A DNA stretch of 20,364 nucleotides from Podila epigama (Eukaryota; Mortierellomycota; Mortierellomycetes; Mortierellales; Mortierellaceae): NCBI GenBank assembly GCA_015679605.1, contig JAAAVE010000269.1:1525-21888 (forward strand), in the 5' to 3' direction. A program made the position numbers and the translations under genes. A model generated the notes under the pieces. It was not told the DNA's origin, did no database searches, and was given only the letters and a program-made list of their open reading frames with translations. Of the stretch, positions 10,703 through 19,850 are shown one piece after another (within the stretch, counting starts at the first letter, position 1; the number at the start of each line of letters is the position of its first letter).

Positions 10703-11893
10703 CTAAACGAACAGCCGTGAGACAGTGGCAATGGCGATCTGTCGGATCATGGCCACCTCGAAGCCTCCATATAAGACACGAACACCCTGGTTCTCGACAA
10801 TCTGGCGCGCGGCATCGTAGGAAGATGTATATCGGTCTCCAGAGATCATTCTGCGGTACGCGACCGTGCTGAAAGGATACGCGACAAGGTACACCGAAGA
10901 TGTTCCACCGAGGATACAAATAAACGAACCCAAGCCAGCCCAGCTGTTGAATCCAGAGCGGATGAGGATCGGTGTCATGGCACTGAAGACTGTCATATGA
11001 CCGACACACGAAATAAAGGAACCAAGAACAACGGATGACATGCCTTGATAAAAGCCTTTGTAACCATCCTTGGCCAAGATATCATCGTATGCGTCCTGGA
11101 TACCACGATACCGATAGCCAAACTCGAAGCGATTCTCATTATCGGTAACTTTGATGTCACCGTCATTCTCCGGCGCCACAAACGACGATTCACTATCAGA
11201 GGTCTGTGCTTGAACATCTCCTGGTAGCCTCTCCATATCTGTTGGACCGGACTCTTCTAAATCTAAAAATTCAGTGAATGATGATGAAAGGGTGTCCAAT
11301 GGAATATCCTGCTCTTGGCTGACAGCATCTGGATCCTCAGCTGCGCGATGCTGTCTCGTGGACAATCTCCTTGATTTCTTTGGTTTGGGGCTCGACTTTT
11401 TGTACTTGCGGATGACATCGGTGGACAGCCTAGCGTGAAGCGTCGTCAACGGGAACAGTGCTATGAGGCTGATAGACTGGACCAGAGTAGCCGAGATGGA
11501 GAGACCGATGATCCAGGGCAAGGTGCCACGGCTGTCGCGGCTTCGATTCAACACGTTGCCAAGTCCTTGCATGAGACGACTCTGGGATATCCATCGCTCA
11601 ATGCCTCCTTGCAGGGCTAAAATTGTAATTTGGACAAGATAGCCACGCCACAGTGACTTTGGTCCTTCTCTCTCAACCAAACGTTGATAACAGTCTTGAG
11701 CGTCCTTGTAGGGGAGATGTGCGTGAGCTATGATAGAACGCTGCTGAAGATCGGATTCCTTTCGAAGATTGTGGATGACCTCGTCCTGTGTCTGCAGAAG
11801 CAGCTGAATTCGTTCTGCAGGGGCAAAAGCGAAATTCGTAAAAAGGGGGAGCGTTGGCCCCAGTCCCACACTAACGAGCGAGGATAAAGGCAT
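10703..11893 (-). CDS. divergent mitochondrial carrier, ADP/ATP-carrier-like (SLC25 family)
   Basis: Single-exon gene, 396 aa from the ATG at 11893. Mitochondrial carriers are six-helix inner-membrane transporters built from three repeats. Repeat 1 looks like the ADP/ATP carrier: PAERIQ (25-30), then LLLQTQDEVI, YKDAQDCYQ, EGPKSLWRG. Repeat 2 begins FPLTTLHARL (147-156). Repeat 3 begins YPFSTVAYRRM (339-349) and continues SYDAARQIVENQGVRVLYGG. The usual Px[DE]xx[KR] motif is incomplete in all three repeats, and the RRRMMM signature of true ADP/ATP carriers is absent. Residues about 160-258 are a polar insert, basic then acidic/Ser-rich, between the helix-3 motif and the matrix helix of repeat 2. 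The substrate is unknown, and a strict ADP/ATP exchanger seems unlikely. An upstream in-frame ATG at 11989 would add 32 residues of His/Pro/Tyr repeat. Confidence 0.85.
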   Translation of the reverse strand: MPLSSLVSVGLGPTLPLFTNFAFAPAERIQLLLQTQDEVIHNLRKESDLQQRSIIAHAHLPYKDAQDCYQRLVEREGPKSLWRGYLVQITILALQGGIERWISQSRLMQGLGNVLNRSRDSRGTLPWIIGLSISATLVQSISLIALFPLTTLHARLSTDVIRKYKKSSPKPKKSRRLSTRQHRAAEDPDAVSQEQDIPLDTLSSSFTEFLDLEESGPTDMERLPGDVQAQTSDSESSFVAPENDGDIKVTDNENRFEFGYRYRGIQDAYDDILAKDGYKGFYQGMSSVVLGSFISCVGHMTVFSAMTPILIRSGFNSWAGLGSFICILGGTSSVYLVAYPFSTVAYRRMISGDRYTSSYDAARQIVENQGVRVLYGGFEVAMIRQIAIATVSRLFV

Positions 11894-11920
11894 ATATAGT
11901 GTAAAAAGTGCTTGATAAGG

Positions 11921-11973
11921 CGGGTGTGGGTGTGGGTATGAATGTGGATGTGGATGTGGATATGGGTAAGGGT
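11921..11973. repeat. GTGGGT/GTGGAT hexanucleotide repeat
   Basis: Imperfect tandem hexamers (GTGGGT, then GTGGAT) lie just upstream of the preferred carrier start. Read on the minus strand they would encode the PHPHPHSYPHPHP stretch of the longer open frame. I treat it as a 5' UTR or promoter microsatellite. Confidence 0.75.
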
Positions 11974-12115
11974 AAAAAAAAAAACGCATTTATATTCGCC
12001 AAGAATGACCCAAAAAGGAAATTTTTTGGCCTTTGTTTACTGCATCATGTGCCTATTGAGCACTCAAATAAAAGGCTCCCTGATTTCCAAAAATTTACAC
12101 ATTGTGTGTCAGTGT

Positions 12116-12198
12116 GTTGACTTCGGATAGTGGTTTATTCCGTAAGGTTTAGGCCCTTTACCTTAATTGGTGCATGGGTTCGAATCCCATAGTCAACA
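12116..12198 (+). tRNA. tRNA-Leu(UAG), class II
   Basis: Folded by eye. Acceptor GTTGACT (12116-12122) pairs perfectly with AGTCAAC (12191-12197), discriminator A at 12198. The D-arm has a short GGA/TCC stem and the conserved AGTGGTTTA loop. The anticodon stem is TAAGG/CCTTT with one T-T mismatch at its base. The loop TTTAGGC (12148-12154) gives anticodon TAG at 12150-12152, reading CUA leucine codons. The long variable arm closes with ACC/GGT (12160-12171), as expected for leucine. The T-arm is ATGGG-TTCGAAT-CCCAT, and its GGTTCGAATCC is a perfect B box; the A box is imperfect. T-rich runs downstream (from 12211) can serve as the Pol III terminator. No intron and no encoded CCA. It diverges from the carrier gene and converges on TRAX. 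Confidence 0.85.
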
Positions 12199-12318
12199 AA
12201 TTAACACTGAATTTTTTAAAATTTTTCTATCCTGAAGAATAATCCACTCTTTTACCTTATAAGGAAATTTTGGAACGCTATTCTTATTTTATTTTTAGAT
12301 TAAGCTGAAGTTGCAATC

Positions 12319-12324
12319 TTTATT
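12319..12324 (-). terminator. polyadenylation signal AATAAA overlapping the TRAX stop
   Basis: The minus strand reads GAATAAAG, with the TRAX TAA stop (12322-12320) inside the hexamer, exactly as in MED17. A second AATAAA lies about 30 nt downstream (12293-12288), which may be the one used. Confidence 0.55.
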
Positions 12325-14041
12325 CGTCTCTGTTGTCCTCGTTATCATCTCCTCCACGACCACCACCAGATCCTCCACCACCGCCGCCCATGTCCTGTCC
12401 ACTCAATAGCAGCTGGCGCAACATATCTGGTGGGTATTCTGCACCTCTGACTCGAACATTGTACAGGGCAACCTCGATCTTGTTCAGCGACTGTTTTAGG
12501 GCCTTCATTTTGTTGACAATAGGGGACGATTTGGTGAGCGATAACCCGTCAAACCCACTCTTAATTTCCCTGATGAACGATAGAATCTGCTGGACACGCG
12601 CCTCGGGAGTCGGCAGCGTCCATCCTTCGGGCGCTAGTTGTGACTGAGGAGCTGTTACGAGTGCCTGGCCAAGTGTGTTGATGGCTAAACGCATCAACTC
12701 ACCCGTGAGATCTGCAATACCTAGTAGGTAGTCTTCATCCGTCACCTCCAACGTCATCCTGATGTGAGGAATCTCTGTCATAGTCGTGTCTACCGCGTCT
12801 TTGAGCAATGGCAACTCAGTACCTGCGTTGATTGCCGGCGTTAAACCTGAGGACACTGAATGTGCAGAAGTCGGTGAGGATAGTGATTTTACAGATTGTC
12901 CTGTAGCACCACCATCTCCACGCTTTTCCTTGTCGTACGGGCCTTTCCTGTTGTCCTTATTGAACTTTCCTCTATGTCCACCACCTCCTCCTCCGCCACC
13001 ACCACCACCACCACCACCACCAGCTCCATGGCCTCCAGATTGAACCTGACCAAGCCCAATAATTAGATCCGGGTTATTCTGCATTTCCGCACTCGTCATA
13101 AACACGAGATCCTTCTCCAAGGCGGCCTTGGGCATGAGTCCACCGTGGCGCATATAATATTCCAGTGTCATTGCTTCAATCTATAACAGAGAACAAAGGA
13201 TAAGGAAGAATGAAAAAAAAAAATTGCCGGTGTCAAGAAAGCAAGAGGTGGTCAAACAGAAATATTTCGCGACACGGGTTTTTTCATAAAGAAAAAATAT
13301 ATATATATTCCCATACATATTCCTGCATAGGTCCCGAGATGCTTCGTTGGTATCGATAGTAGTTTGATCCTTGTAGATCGAGGGCGACGCGATGGAACAA
13401 TTTCAAGACGGTGGTGTGTTTCCCCCTGAACTCCTGCAGGGCTTCAGACGTTGAGGCAAACTGCGGCAAAAATTCCTTGGGTTCTGCACGATGCAGGGTA
13501 AAGATCATTTGTTTGCTCAAAATGTTGATATCTCTATGGATTTTTGAGTAAATGGGATGTAAAGAGGAACGATTGAGGGACATTGTTAGAAAGCATTGGT
13601 TCACTCTGCCAACAACTACAACTACAACTACCAAACCAAAAAACCATAAACCAAAGAAAATAAAAAATCCTTGTACCTAGAAATCTTGATAATCCTTTCC
13701 CGCCGTTCATGCTAAGGATGTATACACAAATGAGTATGAGTAGGATAGAGAGGGTGTCAAGGTCTCGTCATAATCTTTGTTCCCTCCATGTACCACAGTG
13801 AACAAAACACAGAATATATGTGAAAAGATATGCCAACGTAAGGAAACCATACGTGTTCGTCAATGATGTCGCGATACAACGCAAAGTCTTGCGCTAGGGA
13901 TTTTCCCAAGCCAGACCTGACGAGTTGTGCTTTGAGTGATTCTGAATTGTGCTTGTCAGATGTGAGAATATCAGAGTCATCGTTGGACGAGACGGGTGGG
14001 GTATCCATGTGGACATCAGTTGTAGCTTCCATGGCTGGCAT
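12320..14041 (-). CDS. TSNAX: translin-associated protein X (TRAX), 4 exons
   Basis: TRAX pairs with translin to form C3PO, an endoribonuclease that degrades the RISC passenger strand in animals and trims tRNA 5' leaders in Neurospora. Exons: 14041-13853, 13711-13677 (35 nt), 13533-13317, 13180-12320; 433 aa. Splicing restores HERRERIIKISRDINILSK, which spans two junctions and parallels the human HDKYERLVKLSRDI. It also restores QEYIEA across the third. The metal-binding acidic residues known for the family are all present: E146 and E149 (QEY/IEA), D304 and E308 (IADLTGELMR). The protein is longer than human TRAX (about 290 aa) because of a Ser/Asp-rich N-terminus, a loop insert with 15 glycines (residues 201-215) and a Gly/Asp-rich C-terminus. 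ATG at 14032 is an alternative start. It is head to head with the 946-aa gene, 183 nt between start codons. Confidence 0.94.
12977..13021. repeat. GGN trinucleotide run coding poly-glycine in TRAX
   Basis: Fifteen consecutive glycine codons on the minus strand, mostly GGT with GGA and one GGC. It sits in the loop between the two conserved halves of TRAX, where the human protein also has a variable linker. Confidence 0.9.
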
Positions 14042-14084
14042 GAAGGAATCAGTGCACGGTGGTTGATCAAGTTGTCTTGTCACC

Positions 14085-14104
14085 AAAAAAAAAAAAAAAA
14101 AAAA
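14085..14104. repeat. poly-A tract (20 nt) in a shared promoter
   Basis: An A20 run is followed by A/G-rich sequence to about 14120, within the 183-nt interval between the divergent TRAX and 946-aa gene starts. Poly(dA:dT) tracts commonly mark nucleosome-free fungal promoters; that role here is inferred. Confidence 0.7.
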
Positions 14105-14224
14105 GAGAAAGAAAAAAAAGTGTGACTGGCTGGATCAAGGGTGGCCAAAGTGGAGAAAAACTCCTTCACTTTGCCACAGGAGGCACCTTGACTTCCTTCC
14201 CCCCTGGCACACCATTCAACTGAA

Positions 14225-17200
14225 ATGACATCCAAAAAGGATGAACACATCCGCATCATTGACAGGAAACAAGCAACGGTAGAAAATACATGGACATCTT
14301 GGAATCAAAGCCCTTCATTCATTGATATACATTCAATCTAACCAAAGGTACCGGGTTTCAATTGTCGTCTTTACAAACGTTTATACAGACTGGCATAGAG
14401 TACCTCTACTCGGTCACTGGGGAGTGGCTACCATCCTCGATTAGCCGGAATAACAACCCAGACCTTGTAGAGCTTTATGAATGGCTTCACAGTTCTGGTT
14501 ACCGTCAGATCGCTGCTACATTTTCTACGATTCGCCTCAAATCAATCACAGCCAGAAGCGCGAGGAAACGTGTTCGATCCTCACAGTTGCCTGGCGGTAT
14601 TGCAGTAACTGAGGAAAAGCACCCAGTGGCAGCCTTGGAATCATATTCAAAGATAAATGCTAGCAATTCAGATGCAGCCAACGATGGGAAGGACGTCAAA
14701 TCAATATCCTCGGCCAACGAAACGCCAGAGACTGAGCTTGAGCCAAGTGTCAAAAAGTTGAAGCGGCAAGATTCATTTATCGAAGGACTCAATGACATGA
14801 GCATCACGACCGATTGTGTCCAGGACCCAATAAAGCAGGAACTGTCTCAAGAGAACACATCCCATGGCATCAGAAATGACAGCAACCATAACATGCCTTC
14901 CATCTCAGACGCGGTATCACTTCCTGAAATGCAGCAGGAGTCCAATAATCAACAAAATCCCAAGGAGGCGTCATCTACTGGAAACATCAAGACAGTCTTG
15001 AGAGACCAAGAGAAGAATATTCGTGAGACACCGCAGCTCGTGGAGTTTAATCGCAATACCGAGCATATGATCGACGTGTACTTTAGTGAAGGGATGGGTA
15101 AGTCCGCCTCTTTTGAAGCGAGCCACAAAAATGGTGTCAGGTTGTCATTGTAATAGCCTTCATACTCTTATCGCTGATTGTTTTTTCTCTTTTCACCAAT
15201 AGACGCATCTGGCGTCGAGATGTTTGATATTCTTCTTGGTCCTTACCGTCGTCCGACAAAGTATGCCCTTTTCTATGCTCTTGCATATGCGACAAATAAC
15301 CTCTGAATCTGCTTTTTTTTTGATCTGACCTAGATGTGAGATGCTTAAACTCGTCAATTATGTCACCTTTCCTGTGATCTAGAGAATTTACAGCCGCATT
15401 CTTTTACGCAATTGTACTCTCGCCATTTACGGATGTTGGAACGATCGAGGCTGCGCTCCATGTTTTAGACCGCACGTTGAGTCTGCATGGATCGGAGCCT
15501 TTCCAGGACTTTTGGGATGTACAAGCACGGCGGCGCGAGCTTGCAGACGGGAAGAGTCCATTTTCAAAGATGGCATCGTCATCCTCGTTGTCATCTGGCC
15601 CTTCCGATAGAATGTCAAGCAGTTCTCGGTCCAATTATACATCCAGACTTTCTGCAGGTAGCAGGCAGGAAGCGTCTTTTTCACCACAGACCATCTCCAG
15701 TACAGGCACTACGAGGCGACTTCCAAGTTGGAATAACATTTGGGAGCTTTTTAAGGCTCTTTTGGGCTTGGATACGAAACCAGAGTCACGACAATATATC
15801 GCGCAACAACAGAATCAGATAAAGCTGCGCATGTTTGGAGAGGTCGCCGAGCAGGTAGATCCACATGGTCAATCCAGTGCTGATTACCCACATTCAGAGT
15901 CTGAATCGGAAGAACTAGAACATATGAGTTTGAGCAGGAAGAATACTGCGGCACATCCTAATGCGGCGGTACCGGAAGAGCAAAAAGTTCGAGAGGAGAT
16001 TGGGCGAGCCATCGTAGGCTTTCTTCTCCGTGTCCTTGAGCATGACGCTATACAAAAGAACTGTACGGTATCGGTGTTGCATATATCGAATGTTTTTGGT
16101 TAAAAGATGAATGCGACTGTATGGCTGATACACACACACTCACTCACACTCACATCATTGCGACGCATTCAATAGTGTCATCAACGTCCTTTTTCAGACG
16201 ACGTGTCCTGTCATCAGATGCCTATTCATCTCACACGATCAAACCTGCTCTCGATTCTGCCTTTCAGTTGATCGGCCTCGCCACGTCTTCGCGTTACCTA
16301 AAATCGAACCATCATGACAAACAAAAGGTGGCATCGACCGTAGACTCGCCTGCAGAACATATGCATTCGCGAGGCGGCAGCAAACAAAAAGGAAAGGGTG
16401 GTCAACAACAGCAGCAACAACAGCATGATACGAAAATGGCGGCAGTATGGCCTCTGAATGAACGGTTAGTTCTGAATGATGCAGGATTAGAGATTTTGCA
16501 ACTCGGACAGCAAATCTTGTTACTCTTGGTCCGATACATTCAGGCAGGCGAACTCCTCCCACAAAAAGGAATGGATGTACTGGCCGTAGAGACGCTCTCA
16601 AGGCTTGAAAAACTCAACAGGGACCGAGTCTTGGTCCCAACTGAGGTCCATGGAGCGGTTGATCGATATAGTCTGGATGTAAAAGAGACCTTTTTCAAGG
16701 GATTGATTCAAGGACCGTCTTTGCTCGAGGCTGGAACAGGCGCAGGCGCCGGTGTCAGACTCGACCATTCGAACGTGCAACAAGGGGGCAGCGAGGGCAG
16801 TGAGGACAATGCTGGTGGCAATAAGGACATGATGTCTCGTACCAGCCTGGCTAAGGTTTCTATGGGGTCAAGTACATTTGTGATGACAGTGGCGGATCTG
16901 TGGTTTCGATCCAAAACAACAGTCAAGGGAGGATACCATGTAGGTGGATTCTACCAACCGCTGTTTCGGCGTGTGGTGGAAGAATATGCTATGCCCTGTA
17001 TTTTGAGACCCAATCCTGGCTATGTAGCTCCTACTCCCGCTGACGCTGCCGCGTCCAGCACTCGGGACCGAGGTCGCCGAAGTGAGAGGAACAAGCCGGT
17101 GGCCAATCATTCCAAAACGTCTGCCCATGCTGCAGATACCGACACCACTTCTCAATCTAATGTGAAGGGTGAAAACGACGGCGATAATGACCTTGACAAC

Positions 17201-17515
17201 AAAGAAAGAGGCCACCCAGAGAAGTGGCATGCAGAGGACCTGATGCAGATTGAAACAATTGTGATGATGACGGAGGTACTTGTCTGGTCATGGATCGAGG
17301 CTAAAGGAATCCGGCGGCAAGATATTGAAGGCACAGGTCTAGAGTCCATCCTTTTTCCGGGAGAGAGTAATGGCAGTGTGGATGCATCGTCGTCTGGATG
17401 GCTTGTCATGTCCAATGTCCTGTCGTTGATTGGAGGTACTCTCAAGAGACGATGGGAGAGCCTTGAAACTGTGATCGAGGTAGCCATCACGATCGAGGAG
17501 CTTGGCTTGCGATGA
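14225..17515 (+). CDS. unrecognised protein of about 946 aa (5 exons)
   Basis: Model: 14225-14278, 14389-15097, 15203-15260, 15383-16062, 16176-17515; phases close. I do not recognise the family. The N-terminal region (residues 19-70) looks folded (IEYLYSVTGEWLPSSIS, LVELYEWLHSSGYRQIAATF). Two basic patches could be nuclear signals: RSARKRVR (about 74-81) and KKLKRQ (about 140-145). A Ser/Asn/Glu-rich linker follows, then a conserved-looking block made only by splicing (GVEMFDILLGPYRRPTK joined to EFTAAFFYAIVLSPF). A Ser-rich linker, helical segments (WNNIWELFKALLGL, EEIGRAIVGFLLRVLEHDA), a Q7 run near 577-583 and a largely helical C-terminal half complete it. The first exon is inferred: the main frame has no ATG until residue 152, while an 18-codon ATG exon splices to it in phase. 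Junction 4 (GTACGG donor) is also uncertain. Confidence 0.65.
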
Positions 17516-17536
17516 TTGCCTGTTTATACTTTGTGC

Positions 17537-17542
17537 AATAAA
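17537..17542 (+). terminator. polyadenylation signal AATAAA, 946-aa gene
   Basis: AATAAA lies 22 nt after the stop codon, followed by an AT-rich stretch and then the ATC microsatellite. Confidence 0.65.
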
Positions 17543-17573
17543 TATAGCTTATATATCTGATTCTCTCTCTTGT

Positions 17574-17692
17574 AATCATCGTCATCATCATCGTCATCAT
17601 CATCATCGTCATCATCATCGTCATCGTCGCCCGTTATCATCACCATTAGCAGCAGCATAATCATCGTCATCATCATAATCTACATTCATCAT
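17574..17692. repeat. (ATC)n / GTCATCATC microsatellite
   Basis: About 120 nt of ATC triplets interrupted by GTC units and a short AGCAGCAGC patch. It fills most of the 267-nt gap between two convergent stop codons (17515 on plus, 17783 on minus). Confidence 0.9.
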
Positions 17693-17724
17693 TCAACATT
17701 AAATACTCCAACTGTCGTCTTTAC

Positions 17725-17730
17725 TTTAAT
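17725..17730 (-). terminator. possible polyadenylation signal ATTAAA, Hal4-like kinase
   Basis: ATTAAA on the minus strand, 52 nt after the TGA stop. It is the common variant of AATAAA; no perfect hexamer is closer. Confidence 0.45.
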
Positions 17731-17782
17731 GGAGTAACATCAAATGACTGGTCCAGTAAACAAACACCAGAAGTATATATGC

Positions 17783-19850
17783 TCAAGAATTCTCAAGATG
17801 ACGATGTGGGTCTTGGTTCTCACCATGGACACAGGTCTCGATGCTCTGGAACCATTCGTCTTTGAGAATTTCCTCGATCGTGATACGTGTCTCGGGATTG
17901 GGGTCCAGAATCTTTTTCATCAGGTTACGGCATCCAGCGGGAAGGCGCTCAAAAGGCTCGTAGTTGCCGACAGCACGCATGTCCAAGAAATGCTGGTAGT
18001 TGGGATCCTGTGTTGAGGCTGCTCTGAAGGGGATACCCTGGTAAACCATGCAGTAGTAAACAATACCGCAGGCCCAGATGTCAACGCGGCGGGCATCGTA
18101 CTCTTTCTTTAGAAATTCTTCTGGTGCAATGTAGGGCTCAGAACCACAGAGACCCTTTGACAGATGTGGTACATTCTCCCAGCACATGCGGAAAACATCC
18201 GAGACACCAAAGTCAGTAATCTTGAGTCGGCCCTTGCCGTCCAGGAGTAGGTTCTCAGGCTTGATATCACGATGAGCAACGCCCATGGAATGGAGATAGG
18301 CAACGCCATTGATTAGCTGTTTGAAACAGCAGTCAACCTCAACACGGGACATGTGGCCTTGCTTGATGGCATTGTACAAGTCTCCACCACAGCAATATTC
18401 CTAATAAAGAGATAAGGAAGAGAACGAGAACATTGGTCAAAATCGGGGTTTGCATATGTTTTATGTCGATGGAATGGCCACCGTAGAACGAGGGGCTTTT
18501 TCCTTCTTGATGTGGTTGATAAAATTGAGTCTTTCTACGCACAGCTCCATGCCTCCACAAAAAGATAAAAATACATGCAGGAAGGGTACAAACAAAGGAT
18601 GCATGCATGCCTCAAAAAGCCCCTTTGCCCTACTCCAAAGTTCGATAGTCGTACAAATTGAAATAAAAAAAGCCTCATAAACACAAAGTGAAAGTGGGAG
18701 GTGTGATGTGCGTGTTGTGGTAGTAGAGCATGATAATTTGGCGTGATCATTGTGGTGGTGTGCTGAAGAACAAGATGGATAATATGTTCCGATGGCGAGA
18801 GCATCACAAGACGATCCTACAAGGGACCATCTAATGCCACAATTGACCATGTCGTCATATCGAAACGAGCTGACCACAAATCGCGATCGGTCCCTTGGTC
18901 GCTCCACGTGGAAAGGGGGAGGGGAATGAGCGAGGGTCATTGCGAGAACAAAAGGGTGAAGAAACGGCATGACTGAGATTCGGGTCATAGACAGGCTCAT
19001 GCATATAGAATGTCACTTGTCCAACCTGTAAGAGTGTGTGTGTGTGTGTGAAAAAAAACGGAGAGAGAGAGAGAATGGTGAGGAATGATTGAATACGTAC
19101 CATGACTTCACACCAGTGGTGTTGCTCATCCTGAACGAGGTCGACAGTCTCGACCACATTCTCGTGGTGAAGAGTGGAGGAAATGCAAAACTCGCTAGTC
19201 AACTTTTTGACGTATTCCTTTTCGGACTCGTTCTTTCTGCGCTTTCTGAACTCTTTGACGGCGAATAGCTTTTCGGAGTCCTCATCGCTCAGCTTGTGTG
19301 CCAGACGGACGATAGCAGTAGCACCTTGACCAATGTTTCCCTTATCACAAAGGCCGTATTTCTTGAGCAGAGTGCAGTCTGGCACGCGCTTTGTCTCTGA
19401 GCGCTCGCTGCTAAAGGACGAAGCTCGACCAAGGACGTTGGAAAAGTTGAAGATGTTTTTCTTTTCAAGAGGACTGGCGGTCGAGAGGTAGGGGTCCTCT
19501 TCGGCCAAAGCACTCGTCTTGAGAGGCGACGACGGGGGGCTCGAGGTAGAAGACTTTGGGTCGTGGTGAAAGATCTTGTGCATGAGGGTCTGCTTCTTGC
19601 TCACGACGGCGACTGGGGGAGGTTTTGGGTAGAGAGACTTTTTGAGGGCCTCGGGAGCCTCCATGCCCAAGCCGGAGACGTGACCGGTGGAGGAGGTGGA
19701 CGAGTCGATGGTGGGTACTTGTCGGAGGGTATTCCAGTGCTCGTCATTATGGAGATAGTGACCGTTTTGAGTGAAGGGGGATTTTTCCTGTCTTCGTCTG
19801 ACGTTGACCTCCATGGCAGGAGCCCAGTAGTCTGTCGAGAAGGTCACCAT
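17783..19850 (-). CDS. Hal4/Sat4-type serine/threonine protein kinase (2 exons)
   Basis: The fungal Hal4/Hal5/Npr1 group of cytoplasmic kinases controls cation and nutrient transporters. Model: 19850-19101 and 18400-17783, 455 aa, phase 0, joining CEVM to EYCCGGDLYNAI exactly as expected at the kinase hinge. Residues 1-160 are Ser/Pro-rich and disordered, typical of the family. The kinase domain carries IGQGATAIVRLAH (glycine loop around 173-185), AVKEF with K199, alpha-C E220 in LTSEFCISSTLHHENVV, HRDIKPEN (293-300), DFGVSD (313-318), CGSEPYIAPEE and VDIWACGIVYYCM. All catalytic residues are intact. SEFCIS, CFKQL and the W-containing DIWACG segment are hallmarks of Sat4-like kinases. The start ATG at 19850 is preferred; an in-frame ATG 60 codons upstream gives a hydrophobic, unrelated leader. 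It converges with the 946-aa gene. Confidence 0.93.
18401..19100 (-). other. 700-nt intron of the Hal4-like kinase gene
   Basis: GTACGT donor at 19100, TTATTAG acceptor ending at 18401, phase 0. It is far longer than most introns here. It contains (GT)n and (GA)n runs near its 5' end. Several open frames cross it, but none resembles a protein family, and the kinase reads uninterrupted without it. Confidence 0.85.
19034..19074. repeat. (GT)n and (GA)n dinucleotide repeats
   Basis: A GT run at 19034-19050, eight As, then a GA run at 19061-19074, all inside the Hal4-like kinase intron close to its splice donor. Confidence 0.9.

Noticed and set aside
11894-11989. 32-residue upstream start for the carrier
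   Set aside because: The added residues are a His/Pro/Tyr translation of a hexamer repeat and precede a typical carrier N-terminus. I kept it only as an alternative.
12333-13043. Proline-rich plus-strand frames opposite TRAX
   Set aside because: The poly-Pro runs are the complement of the TRAX poly-Gly codons.
16121-16175. ATG start of a separate C-terminal gene at 16121
   Set aside because: The leading residues come from an ACTCAC repeat with intron-like sequence, and a donor/acceptor pair joins the upstream exon to 16176 in phase. A two-gene interpretation is still possible but less likely.
18461-19000. 179-codon minus-strand frame inside the Hal4-like kinase intron
   Set aside because: No family similarity, and kinase subdomains on either side join perfectly without it.
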